Part shown: positions 54,589-63,891 of the stretch, piece by piece
Layout: each line of letters begins with the position of its first letter
How positions within the stretch are numbered: position 1 is the stretch's first letter
Assembly (NCBI RefSeq): GCF_011602365.1
Contig: NZ_JAAONZ010000007.1
Span: forward strand, 157,272 to 221,271
Direction of reading: 5' to 3'
Source: Pseudomaricurvus hydrocarbonicus
Lineage (GTDB): Bacteria > Pseudomonadota > Gammaproteobacteria > Pseudomonadales > Cellvibrionaceae
Length of the DNA: 64,000 nucleotides
Position numbers and translations under genes: made by a program
The notes under the pieces: model-generated
Database searches by the model: none
Told to the model about the DNA's origin: nothing
What the model saw: the letters and a program-made list of their open reading frames with translations, nothing else

Positions 54589-55362
54589 ATGCCTGACTAT
54601 CAGTATATTTTGACCGAGAGCATAGCCGAGGTCGGTATCGTTACCCTGAACCGTCCCAGGCAGATGAATGCATTCAACGATATTATCACACGCGAGATGA
54701 TCGATGCGCTGAACGCCTTTGATCAGGATGACAACATTGGCTGCATCATTATCACTGGTAATGAAAAATGCTTTGCAGCAGGTGCCGATCTAAAACATAT
54801 CGCTAACCTCGAATTTGCCGATGCCTATCGAACCAATCTGGGGGCGGATATTGGCTGCGTTGCGTCTGTTCGCAAGCCGATCATCGCTGCCGTATCCGGG
54901 ATTGCCTTGGGCGCGGGTACCGAATTGGCTTTGATGTGCGACATTATCCTCGCCTCTGAAAGTGCGCAATTTGGCCTGCCCGAAGTTACATTGGGCGTCA
55001 TCCCCGGTGCCGGTGGCACACAGCGTTTATCGGACCGGGTGGGCAAGGCCAGAGCCATGTATTACATCCTGACCGGGCGGACTATGTCAGCCCCGGAGGC
55101 TGAGCGAATTGGCCTGATAACGCAAATCGTACCCGCTGAAAAACTGATGGATGAGGCCCGTGCTTTGGCTGCAGAGCTAGCGGCTAACCCGAGGCTCGCG
55201 GTGATGGCGGGCAAGGAAACCGTAAACCAGGTGGCCGAGATGCCATTGGTCGAGGGTTTGCAGGTTGAGCGCCGATTATTTCACGGGCTTTTTGGTACCG
55301 CGGATCAGAAAGAAGGCATGGCTGCTTTTGCCGAACGACGTAAGCCTAAATTCAATCAGTAG
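54589..55362 (+). CDS. Enoyl-CoA hydratase
   Basis: I choose ATG 54589 (MPDYQYILTESIAEVGIVTL), which matches the usual family start; ATG 54583 and TTG 54565 (with GGAG nine bases upstream) are alternatives. The 257-residue protein has FAAGADLKHIANLEF near residue 60, and both catalytic glutamates in ALGAGTELALMCDII and GLPEVTLGVIPGAGGTQRLS. It is therefore expected to be a true hydratase of short or medium enoyl-CoA. It follows the CaiB gene by about 60 bases and precedes the FMN oxidase by 9. Confidence 0.93.
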   Translation: MPDYQYILTESIAEVGIVTLNRPRQMNAFNDIITREMIDALNAFDQDDNIGCIIITGNEKCFAAGADLKHIANLEFADAYRTNLGADIGCVASVRKPIIAAVSGIALGAGTELALMCDIILASESAQFGLPEVTLGVIPGAGGTQRLSDRVGKARAMYYILTGRTMSAPEAERIGLITQIVPAEKLMDEARALAAELAANPRLAVMAGKETVNQVAEMPLVEGLQVERRLFHGLFGTADQKEGMAAFAERRKPKFNQ

Positions 55363-55371
55363 TGCAATGCG

Positions 55372-56520
55372 ATGACTAAAAATAACAAGGATATAAACCG
55401 TTGCTTGAATATTACCGACCTGGATAAGCTTGCCCAGCGGAGACTGCCAACTCCTATCTACGACTTCCTGGAGGGCGGCGCCGATGATCAATACAGCCTG
55501 AGACATAATAGCGAGGCTTTTGATCAATTACAGATAAAGGCGCGCTCTTTGATTGATGTCAGTAGTGTCGATCTGAGTGTACATGTACTGGGCCAGCAGT
55601 TGCAGTGGCCGCTCTTATTGTCGCCAGTCGGTATGAAGAGAATGTTTCATCCGGACGGGGAGTTGGCGGCCGCCCGAGCCGCGACTCACAGTGGTTCGCT
55701 CTATACAGCGACCGTCTTTTCCACTATCTCGCTGGAGAAAATTGCCGCCGAGACTGGTGGTCCGAAAATGTTTCAAAGTTACCTGCTGGCTGATCCTGAA
55801 CTCAACGATGAGATGGTTGATAGAGCCAAGGCCGCAGGCTATCCCGCCATGTGCTTAACCGTGGACAGCATTGTCGGAGGCAATCGCGAGACAGTGATAC
55901 GCCGTGGCGTATCGATACCTCCCAAGCTGACCTTGAAATCGGCGTTACAGTTCGGCGCTAAGCCGGTTTGGGCATCCAACTACCTGAAACATGAAAAATG
56001 GCAGCTGGAGAACATGGTAAATGCCAAGTCACTGGCTGGAGCACCTTATGCTTTGCTCGATACCAAGCCCAGCTGGGAGAAGGCCGGGCGCATGATTGCA
56101 CGCTGGCAAGGGCCGTTTGCAATCAAGGGAATTATGAGTGCTGAGGACGCCAAGCGAGCCGTCGAAATCGGCGCTACGGCCGTGATCATTTCCAATCATG
56201 GCGGCAGGCAACTGGACGCCACACCAGCGCCGATCGAGCTGCTGCGTGAGGTTAGGGGCGCGGTAGGAGCGGATGTTGAAGTGATTGTCGATGGCGGCAT
56301 ACGACGTGGTACTCACGTGTTAAAAGCCCTGGCGATGGGGGCCACGGCTTGCAGTATCGGCCGACCCTATCTCTATGGCTTGGCCGCTGGCGGGCAGTAC
56401 GGTATCGAGCGATCTCTGGCGTTGTTGCGCAGCGAGTTGCAACGCGCCATGATCTTGGCCGGTTGCAGCAACATCAAGACCCTCGATATCAGCCTGCTGC
56501 GCCGGGCCGGGTTTGATTGA
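55372..56520 (+). CDS. FMN-dependent alpha-hydroxyacid oxidase/dehydrogenase
   Basis: This protein of 382 residues is a TIM-barrel flavoprotein: LPTPIYDFLEGGADDQYSL near residue 28, WPLLLSPVGMKRMFHPDGEL near 80, CLTVDSIVGGNRETVIRRG near 160, and GPFAIKGIMSAEDAKRAVEI with the FMN-binding Lys near 245. The catalytic base is the His of IISNHGGRQLDATPAPIE near 272. Family members oxidise L-lactate, glycolate or mandelate to keto acids. In this cluster it would oxidise a 2-hydroxy acid formed by hydration; the side chain is unknown. Confidence 0.93.
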   Translation: MTKNNKDINRCLNITDLDKLAQRRLPTPIYDFLEGGADDQYSLRHNSEAFDQLQIKARSLIDVSSVDLSVHVLGQQLQWPLLLSPVGMKRMFHPDGELAAARAATHSGSLYTATVFSTISLEKIAAETGGPKMFQSYLLADPELNDEMVDRAKAAGYPAMCLTVDSIVGGNRETVIRRGVSIPPKLTLKSALQFGAKPVWASNYLKHEKWQLENMVNAKSLAGAPYALLDTKPSWEKAGRMIARWQGPFAIKGIMSAEDAKRAVEIGATAVIISNHGGRQLDATPAPIELLREVRGAVGADVEVIVDGGIRRGTHVLKALAMGATACSIGRPYLYGLAAGGQYGIERSLALLRSELQRAMILAGCSNIKTLDISLLRRAGFD

Positions 56521-56764
56521 CCTCGGCAGGGGCCCTGATCATTCATCATTAAATCACGCCGGTGGAGGCGCTTTACAAAACTGGCGGATCAGGTGTGAGA
56601 AACGGTGTTTATGCTTGAAATCTGTCCATCCATATCAAGCAGAATTTCTTGTAAAGCGTGATCTTATAGTCACGTGTACCTTTCAAGACTTAGGTATGTG
56701 GATCAAGTTGGTTATGACGTAAGTCATGGCGTCTATAACAATAACGCATGAAGAGATAAAGCCC

Positions 56765-59008
56765 ATGAAGACAATAAGCTGGAAGACAAAAACTAATTTT
56801 GTATTACAAGCCGCTATTAGCAGTGTGTTACTGCCCTCGGCAGCAACCATTCAGGCTGCAGAGGCTTATACCCTTGAAGAGGTTGTTGTAACCGCCCAAA
56901 AACGCGCCGAACGTTTGATCGAAGTCCCTATCTCAATTTCCACAATCAGTGCAGAATCGATTCAACAGACCGGTATCAAAGAATTAAAAGAAATGGGCGA
57001 TTTAACTCCCAACCTGCAAATCAGCCAAAGCTCTGACTTTAATTCGCGAATTACTATTCGCGGGGTGGGCGCGGATAGTCGCAATATTGGTTTTGATAGT
57101 CGTGTGGGCGTTTACCTTGACGGTGTTTATATGGGGCAGTCGCCAGCGGCTAATCAGGGCTTGGTCGATCTGGATCAGGTGGAAGTACTGCGCGGTCCTC
57201 AGGGAACACTGTTCGGGAAAAACACGGTGGCAGGAGCGATCAGCCTGATATCGAAAAAGCCTGGTGATGAATTCGAAGGTTCTCTGGGTGTTAATGTAGG
57301 CAACTATAATAATCGCGAACTTCAGGGGTCCGTCAATCTTCCACTGACTGACGACACCAGTATGAATGTATCCGCCAATAAAACAACTCGCGACGGTTAT
57401 ATTAAAAACCTGTTTAACGGCGACAAGGTAAACGAGCGAGACGTCGTCTCCGGTCGTGTGCATCTGCGTTCCGACTTGACTCCTGCGCTAGAGATGAATG
57501 TCAGTGCTGACTATCTGACGCAAGATCGACTGGGGTTCAACGGTGAGCCTTTGACCGACACCTTTGGCCTCTTTATGCCAGTCTCGGGCAATGATAAGTA
57601 TGAAATTTATCAGAACAAGAGCTTAAATGAAGATAAAACTCTCAAGGGGGGAGCGGTCACCTTCGACTATGAATTGGATAACGGTTATTCACTGAAATCC
57701 ATCACGGCCTACCGTTCTACTGAAATAATATATGATGCCGAGCCAGATTATTCTGCAGCAGACTTTCTAAATGTGTTTTATGCCGACAGCTATAAGCAGA
57801 CCACGCAGGAGTTCCAGTTAATTTCCCCGAACGAGTCAAACTTTAAATATGTCCTGGGTGTTTATTATTTCCAGCAGGATAGTCAAACGGATCGTGTTGC
57901 CAATGGCGGTTACGGTGAGGTTCCCTATCTTGGACTCACTATGGCAAACTTTGGCATCGACGCTTCACAAGCCGTCGTTGATATTGATGGTGCGGTAGAT
58001 ACCGAGAGCTACGCTGTCTTTGCAAACGGCACCTATGACCTGACCGAGCGCCTCACTCTGGGTGTTGGCTTCCGTTATTCGGAAGAAACCAAAGAGGTCG
58101 ACTGGAGCATAGACGGAACAAATTCCGGGGCTTTTGATATCGCCACGACCCGCGTTGACGACAGTCGAACGGATAAAAGTTTTGCTCCAAGTCTTAGCCT
58201 CAATTATGCCCTCTTTGAGGACAGCTATATCTATGCTCGAGCGTCTACCGGTTTCAAGAGTGGCGGCTACAATCTGGACTTTATTAATACCTCTCAGGTT
58301 GAGGCCGGAATTGAGTTCGACGAAGAAACCGTGATGAGTTACGAAATTGGGTATAAGACCGAGTTTCCACAACAAAATGTGCGATTGAATATGGCACTGT
58401 TTTATTCTGAGTTTGACGACTATCAGGTGAACCAATACGTCGACCTTGGAGGCGGTCGCACGGCCTTGTCTATCACCAACGCGGCCACAGTGATCACCCA
58501 AGGCTTTGAGATGGACCTGACCTATCAACCAACTGCCAACCTGCAGCTGACTGCGGCTTTGGGCTTGTTGGATGCTACCTTTGACAGCTTCCCGGGTGGC
58601 GGCTCTGAAGGTAGCGATGCCTCCGGTAATGATTTGCCCTATGCGCCCAAGGTTACTGCTTCTCTGAGCGGTCAATATTATTACCCGCTACCGTCGTTGG
58701 GCGCCAGCTTGCTGTTGCGTGCTGATTACAGTTATACCGATGAGTACTACATCACGATCAACAACGATGAGGACTACGGTCTGCTCGATGGCTCTACAGT
58801 TGACTTTGGCCAACTCGATAGCTATGGCACTGTTAGTGCGCGCATTGGTCTGGAAGACGATGGCGGATCCTGGGCGGTATCTCTATGGGGCCGTAATTTA
58901 ACCGACAGCCAACATCTAGATTTTAGCAACCGCGACTTTTTCGGTACTATTTTGGGAGGCTACGCGATGCCCCGGACTTACGGTGTCGAAGCGAAATACA
59001 ACTTTTAA
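56765..59008 (+). CDS. TonB-dependent outer-membrane receptor
   Basis: ATG 56765 gives a signal peptide (FVLQAAISSVLLPSAATIQA) and 747 residues; an earlier ATG at 56726 only adds 13 residues. The TonB box region reads TLEEVVVTAQKRAERLIEVP near residue 35. The plug domain has ITIRGVGADSRNIGFDSRVG, VYLDGVYMGQSPAANQGL and VEVLRGPQGTLFGKNTVAG. The 22-strand barrel ends in YGVEAKYNF with terminal Phe. Such receptors bind siderophores, vitamins, or in this subgroup often aromatic or terpenoid compounds. It is the likely entry point for the substrate of the 53319-56520 genes. Confidence 0.93.
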   Translation: MKTISWKTKTNFVLQAAISSVLLPSAATIQAAEAYTLEEVVVTAQKRAERLIEVPISISTISAESIQQTGIKELKEMGDLTPNLQISQSSDFNSRITIRGVGADSRNIGFDSRVGVYLDGVYMGQSPAANQGLVDLDQVEVLRGPQGTLFGKNTVAGAISLISKKPGDEFEGSLGVNVGNYNNRELQGSVNLPLTDDTSMNVSANKTTRDGYIKNLFNGDKVNERDVVSGRVHLRSDLTPALEMNVSADYLTQDRLGFNGEPLTDTFGLFMPVSGNDKYEIYQNKSLNEDKTLKGGAVTFDYELDNGYSLKSITAYRSTEIIYDAEPDYSAADFLNVFYADSYKQTTQEFQLISPNESNFKYVLGVYYFQQDSQTDRVANGGYGEVPYLGLTMANFGIDASQAVVDIDGAVDTESYAVFANGTYDLTERLTLGVGFRYSEETKEVDWSIDGTNSGAFDIATTRVDDSRTDKSFAPSLSLNYALFEDSYIYARASTGFKSGGYNLDFINTSQVEAGIEFDEETVMSYEIGYKTEFPQQNVRLNMALFYSEFDDYQVNQYVDLGGGRTALSITNAATVITQGFEMDLTYQPTANLQLTAALGLLDATFDSFPGGGSEGSDASGNDLPYAPKVTASLSGQYYYPLPSLGASLLLRADYSYTDEYYITINNDEDYGLLDGSTVDFGQLDSYGTVSARIGLEDDGGSWAVSLWGRNLTDSQHLDFSNRDFFGTILGGYAMPRTYGVEAKYNF

Positions 59009-59100
59009 TATGGCCTGTGCCTGTCTACGTCTACTCCGCCTGCACACTGCACCAGCTCAATTTAGATAAAGTGTGAAAGTATTAAATTGTACCCATGTTT

Positions 59101-59125
59101 CCATGGCCGAGATTATCGGCCATGG
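59101..59125 (+). terminator. Perfect hairpin after the TonB receptor, cut by an IS end
   Basis: CCATGGCCGA and TCGGCCATGG form a 10-bp perfect stem with a five-base loop, 92 bases after the receptor stop. The IS end follows within four bases, so any downstream T-run has been displaced by the insertion. Confidence 0.5.
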
Positions 59126-59128
59126 AGG

Positions 59129-60393
59129 CTAACAGGCCGTTGAAAAAAGGTTTTCTCGCAAAAAATCTCCCACCAGAAAATTCCGACAACACTTTGAAAA
59201 ATGTCATTATTTTTTGCATCCAAACTCTTCTATCGTTGAAGCTGAAAAATATTTTTTTGATTAATATTTATGCAGAATCCGATCTTTGATGGTTATTCCC
59301 AACGCCATCAACGATTTCATTCGCATTATATTGTAGCCTGTTGCTGAAAATATAAAAATCCAGGCGGTTTTATCACGTCCTACGTGGCGCAATTTACGCA
59401 TCAGACCAATGTCTTTCATCCAGCCAAAGCATTCCTCTATCTGTTTTCGTTTTACCTGGTTGACGGCGTGAACCCAGGGATCGGTCGTTCTTTTGTCTAT
59501 CGCACTATTGGTGTCTTTCTTGGCAACATGCGCGTCACCTCAAGGCCACAACAACCTTCCATAAACTCACAAGTATCGTACTGGCCACCACAGTGAGTTC
59601 CGGTGTTGTTCCTTGGCGAGCAAGCATGGTTGTGCCTGCATCCCATTCCTGCTTTGTGCTTGCCCTGGGCACTTCAGTCTCTACGATCAAGCCGTTCCTG
59701 TTCTCTGTCAGACGATGCGCCATATGGCACAGCTTTGATGCCGTCCCTTTATTTTTCCAATAGAACTTCGCACCGGCGTCGGTTGTTAATGTGTGCGTTT
59801 TATTACTGTGTGGCATGCCTGAAAAATCGTCGTCATCATCTCCTGAGCCATGCTTTGGCTTGAAGGATTTCATCGATGCACAGGCCTCAAGTAGCGTGCC
59901 ATCGATAGATAAATGATCACGCAAGATGAGCCTTTTGGCATAGGCTTGCTTCTTGATGGCTTCGAAAAACAATTCATCGATATAAAAACGCATCAAAAGA
60001 TCCCTGTTCTTTGAAAAGACGGAATGATGCCACGCAGGCTCCTCCATGCCGAGACCAGCAAACTAGTTAAACATCAAGTCGTATTCCAGCCGCGGCGCTC
60101 TGAGCGAATGGTAAACAAGATTTGTAAAAGCATTGCCCGTATGAGCTGCTCTGGCGCAATGGACGGGCGACCAACTGTGGATTACACATTGCTCAAAGCT
60201 GAATCCTTTTCAGCAAGCCCAATATCGACGATTCTATGGACCTACGAATAGGGTGGGAGCTGGGAATTCACGATTCGAGATCTTCATGACTGAATAGTAC
60301 GCTCTGCGTTGTTGTATGAACGCGCATATCCGGACAGCTATGATGAATGAAGCGCCATTATCGTATTTTTTGAGTTTTTCAACAGGCTGCTAG
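59129..60393 (-). mobile_element. IS5-type insertion sequence (decayed)
   Basis: The left border CTAACAGGCCGTTGAAAAA and the right border, read inward on the other strand as CTAGCAGCCTGTTGAAAAA, are inverted repeats with two or three differences. About 1265 bases lie between them, with a broken DDE transposase on the minus strand. It lies between the TonB receptor's terminator and the truncated frame at 60393. Confidence 0.8.
59261..60250 (-). pseudogene. Decayed IS5-family (DDE) transposase
   Basis: Reading the minus strand, RPSIAPEQLIRAMLLQILFT and IRSER are followed by a frameshift, then LEYDLMFN, a TAG stop where relatives have Trp, and FAGLGMEEPAWHHSVFSKNR. A long clean part follows (SIDGTLLEACASMKSFKPKH, SNKTHTLTTDAGAKFYWKNK, HRLTENRNGLIVE). 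After another frameshift near 59550 the end is KRKQIEECFGWMKDIGLMRK, then HVGRDKTAWIFIFSATGYN, stop at 59261. At least three lesions make the protein inactive. Confidence 0.8.
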
Positions 60394-60650
60394 TGATATT
60401 TGGCGTTGTATGGTCTCTTTTTCCGGAAAAAGACCTCCATTCATATATTTTTACAGTTGGAGTATTCGAGGCGCTTATTTTGGCTTTAATAGAGGCCAGA
60501 GACAACCGACGTGTTCTTAGCACTAATAATGAAGAAGAGAATAGAGTAAAAGAAGAAATCTTTAGAAACCTGAAAAATGATGAGAACAAGCTGGGTGTAC
60601 TAATAAACACCATTCTGGAGAGTGCTCAAAGTACGTCAATCCCAGATTGA
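60393..60650 (+). CDS. Short membrane-like protein truncated at its N-terminus by the IS
   Basis: The 85-codon frame starts at a GTG exactly at the IS border and reads VVWSLFPEKDLHSYIFTVGV, FEALILALIEARDNRRVL, then a charged coiled tail (NNEEENRVKEEIFRNLKND) and SAQSTSIPD. One hydrophobic helix precedes the coil. Its upstream part seems lost, since the frame meets the IS end. I cannot assign a family. It may be a shortened protein or an expressed tail; codon use is AT-rich like its surroundings. Confidence 0.35.
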   Translation: MIFGVVWSLFPEKDLHSYIFTVGVFEALILALIEARDNRRVLSTNNEEENRVKEEIFRNLKNDENKLGVLINTILESAQSTSIPD

Positions 60651-60790
60651 TATCAGATAGATTCTTCAAAAGAGATGATTCTGTCTCGCTTACATATAAT
60701 TTCTTCAAGTCCTAAGCTGAAAGTGAAACACCAAGATGAAACAGATGTAAATTTTATTTTAAAACACTAAATAACATATCAGAAATGACT

Positions 60791-60813
60791 AAAAAGGGAG
60801 CTATGCTCCCTTT
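60791..60813 (-). terminator. Rho-independent terminator of the fourth amidohydrolase gene
   Basis: On the minus strand AAAGGGAGC and GCTCCCTTT form a 9-bp stem with a three-base loop, followed by a T-run (complement of AAAAA at 60791-60795). It lies 50 bases beyond the stop codon. The clearest intrinsic terminator in the window. Confidence 0.8.
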
Positions 60814-60863
60814 AACAATAATAAAAGCCGCCATCAGACCTTTATAATAAAATACCCAAAATC

Positions 60864-62207
60864 TTACTTAATGGAGTTTTTATAAATTTTCCCGTCTTTC
60901 ATGATCAGATCAAAGTTAGCATTAGGGTCACCAATTAAATCAATATTTTCTAAAGGGTTGCCATCTACTAGTATTAAGTCTGCATAAGCACCTTTGTTAA
61001 TCACGCCTAACTTACCTTTTTGATATGGGTTACGTGGACCAGACAAATAAATCAGCTCAGCATTATTTGACGTAACCAGTTTCATGATTTCGTATGGCGT
61101 AAACCAACGCTTCATTTTAGCTACGAACACCCCTTGTTTAGCTGCAAGTTTAGCATCAAACAACATGTCCGTACCCCACGCCATTTTCACCCCTAACTTT
61201 TTAGCAAGGCGAATTGTTCGGTCAGTACCATCAGTGACTTCTAAGTATTTTTGTGTACTTTCAGGATCCCGAAACTTAATCGCATCGTCATCATTTAGAA
61301 TAGGCTGAACAGATAGCCAAGCACCTTTTTCCTTCATCAGTTTAAGGGTTTTTTCACTCAGTAGATTTCCATGCTCTATTGATTTCACACCGGCTTCAAG
61401 AGCTACCTGAGCTGCATCGTCAGTAAAAATATGTGCCAAGACATATGTATTATAGGTATCGGCCACTTCGACGAATGCTTCAAGCTCTGCTTTTGTGTAT
61501 TGTCTTACATCAAGCGGGTCATAGAGAGAAGAAACACCACCACCAGCAGCTATCTTGATCTGTGTTGCGCCTAACCGCATTACTTCGCGTGTACGTAATG
61601 TTACTTCCGGCACCCCATCTGCCTGTAACATCAATGCATTAGCATACCAATACCAATTTGAGTCGCCCGAGTTTGTAGGCACTGAAGTATAAGGACGATA
61701 GTCAAGGTGACCGCCCGTTTGGGTAATAGGAGGTCCCGAAGGTAGCATACGAGGACCGACAATATCGCCTCGCTCAATCATTTTGTGGATAGAAAACGTA
61801 TTGCCGCCAGTATCCCTTACCGTTGTAAAACCACGCATTAACACATCAGGTGCAGCTAAAGCGCCAGAGATAGCGACTTCAGCAATGTCTCCAGTTAACA
61901 CAACATTCTGTAATAAGCAGCAATATGTCATGTGCCAGTGAGCATCAATCATACCTGGGATCATAGTACGACCACCACCATCAATCACCTTGCCACCAGC
62001 TACCATAAGGGGCTCTGTTGAGACTTCGGTAATAATATTGTCAGTGATAACAATATTGGCATTTTTTATTAATTTTTCGTTAACACCATCAAAGACATTA
62101 ATATTAGTGATCAATGTAATATTGGGATCAGGCACTTGAGCTGACGCTTTCCCTAAACTCGCGATGGTTAACGATACCGCGATAATCGTTTTAACATATT
62201 GCTTCAT
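60864..62207 (-). CDS. Secreted amidohydrolase-superfamily enzyme (fourth paralogue)
   Basis: ATG 62207 follows AGGAAAAGTCAAA; the frame upstream adds seven residues only. The 447-residue protein starts with a signal peptide (VKTIIAVSLTIASLGKASAQ). Metal motifs: IDAHWHMTYCCLLQ near 85, TQIKIAAGGGVSSLYDPLDV near 210, YVLAHIFTDDAAQVALEAG, SIEHGNLL and MAWGTDMLF. Unlike the tandem copies its codons are AT-rich throughout, suggesting later arrival from a different host. It is flanked by two IS5-type elements and probably came with or between them. Confidence 0.9.
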   Translation of the reverse strand: MKQYVKTIIAVSLTIASLGKASAQVPDPNITLITNINVFDGVNEKLIKNANIVITDNIITEVSTEPLMVAGGKVIDGGGRTMIPGMIDAHWHMTYCCLLQNVVLTGDIAEVAISGALAAPDVLMRGFTTVRDTGGNTFSIHKMIERGDIVGPRMLPSGPPITQTGGHLDYRPYTSVPTNSGDSNWYWYANALMLQADGVPEVTLRTREVMRLGATQIKIAAGGGVSSLYDPLDVRQYTKAELEAFVEVADTYNTYVLAHIFTDDAAQVALEAGVKSIEHGNLLSEKTLKLMKEKGAWLSVQPILNDDDAIKFRDPESTQKYLEVTDGTDRTIRLAKKLGVKMAWGTDMLFDAKLAAKQGVFVAKMKRWFTPYEIMKLVTSNNAELIYLSGPRNPYQKGKLGVINKGAYADLILVDGNPLENIDLIGDPNANFDLIMKDGKIYKNSIK

Positions 62208-62345
62208 TTTGACTTTTCCTATGCACAAATATTTGATTTCAAAAAAGTGATTAACGTGGCATTAGCCACTTATTTTCACTATTTTTTATTTTTTACCCTA
62301 AATACAATTTGAGAAGTAATGCACCTTAATGTGCGTGAGTTCTAG

Positions 62346-63495
62346 GGGACCTCTGAATAACGCTATATTTCACAACATTTCTTGATAGCAGTTCCGCTTT
62401 GCCGTTTTTCGGGCTAAATATCTCCGCATTTCTCATTATTTCCATCTGGAATTGCCCTTTTGGCCAACTTCAGATGGAGTTATCCCGTTAGGGCATCATA
62501 TAAGGCTCAGCGCGAAGCAAATTGGCAAAGCCTGCCAGAAGATACAAACGGTTGCTGTTCTTTGCCAAACTGCGATAGTGGACTTTGCTATAACCAAATT
62601 GGCATTTGATTCGGTGGAAACAATGCTCGACTTTGGCTCTAACACTGGCCTTAATTTTTTCCGCCTGTGACATCGTATCTGATTTGGCCAGCGTCGAGCG
62701 CTTACCAGGACGCATGGCAATCTGCCATTCTAGGTTGCGATCTTTGTGTTCCACGCGCTTGTCTAAACCTCGATAACCCGCATCACCCCAGATCCGCTTT
62801 TCATGGCCATGTGTAATAAATGATCTATCTGGGTGATGTCATGAACATTTGCGGGTGTCGTCGTCAGGCTGTGAATGAGGCCCAGCGATTCATCAACAGC
62901 CACATGCATCTTCATGCCAAAGTGCCATTCATTGCCTTTCTTGACTTGATGCATCTCAGGGTCGCGCTCACCCTTTTCATTTTTGGTCGAAGAGGGCGCT
63001 GCAATAATGGTCGCATCCACGATACTGCCTTCTTGGAGCTCTTCAGTCCCTGGGAAGACAGATGGCCTTGGATGGTGTCGAATAAACGCTGGCCAAACAT
63101 ATGCTTCTCCAGAAAATGACGAAAGTTAAGAATGGTCGTCTCGTCTGGCAGGTTATCTGACATCCTTAGCCCGGCAAAACGGCGTATAGACTCAATTTCA
63201 TACAACGTATCTTCCATCGCTGGATCGTTCAGATTATAAATAAGCTGCATAACGTGAATACGCAAGATCACCGGCAGTGGATAGGGCTTGCGGCTAGTTT
63301 TGCCGGTTGAGTATTTCTTGGATAATTGCCGTTCCAGTTTTTCCCACGGAATCAACTTATCCATACGCTCAAGAAACTTCTCCCGACGCGTCTTGCCTTC
63401 ATATTCTGCTTCGGCAAAGGTTAACTGGCTCATATCCTGATCTCAAACGTGTAAAGCGCTATTTTGCCATTTATTGGGTGTTTTTCAGAGGTTCC
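62346..63495 (-). mobile_element. IS5-family insertion sequence with CTAG target duplication
   Basis: The left end GGGGACCTCTGAATAACG and the right end, read inward as GGGAACCTCTGAAAAACA, are inverted repeats with a few differences, bordered on both sides by CTAG (62342-62345 and 63496-63499), a typical IS5-group target duplication. The body is 1150 bases. The perfect target copies suggest a relatively recent insertion, although the transposase is broken. Confidence 0.85.
62488..63433 (-). pseudogene. IS5-family transposase, broken by two frameshifts
   Basis: The minus strand reads MSQLTFAEAEYEGKTRREKF, then RIHVMQLIYNLNDPAMEDTL, up to QGLKSSKKA, where the frame moves to [20 protein letters not shown] and on to [20 protein letters not shown]. 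Near 62815 it moves again to [20 protein letters not shown] and ends KASVRAKVEHCFHRIKCQFG to a stop at 62488. The DDE residues appear preserved in sequence, but the single polypeptide cannot be made without two shifts. Confidence 0.85.
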
Positions 63496-63499
63496 CTAG

Positions 63500-63849
63500 T
63501 AAAATTCAGTTGGCATCTAGACCAACTGATACAACTTTCCTTAATTAATATCGACACTAACTCAAATTGCGAATTACACAGTTCAAAAATCGTTACAATA
63601 ATTCGTTTTTAAAAATGCTGTCACACACCAACACAACGTTAATATTAAGTTAAATAAATGTAGCAATCCTTTTGGGTTATAACAACTATTAATGCTATTT
63701 AATCAATAAAATTATTAGTTAGTTGAAACGGGATTAATCATTAAAAATGTTAATTTTAATGACAACTTTGCTAACTATATTTCATCGAATATATTTATTA
63801 TCCGAACATAAAAAGAGGCGTTAAATACCAGAGTTACCCACGAACAGTA
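63500..63849. other. AT-rich stretch without a gene
   Basis: About 350 bases of very AT-rich DNA with many TTAAT and TTATTAG repeats. No frame longer than about 30 codons with a start site. It looks like old intergenic DNA between two insertion sequences. Confidence 0.5.
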
Positions 63850-63888
63850 GACACCTTCTATAGTTATATTCAGCTATAAGGAGGTGTC
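63850..63888 (+). promoter_or_regulatory. Hairpin hiding the ribosome site of the right-edge transposase
   Basis: GACACCT (63850-63856) pairs with AGGTGTC (63882-63888), and TATAG (63859-63863) with CTATA (63874-63878). The right arm contains the ribosome site AAGGAGG. Transcripts entering from outside would fold and block translation, a known protective layout in some insertion sequences. Confidence 0.6.
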
Positions 63889-63891
63889 CCA

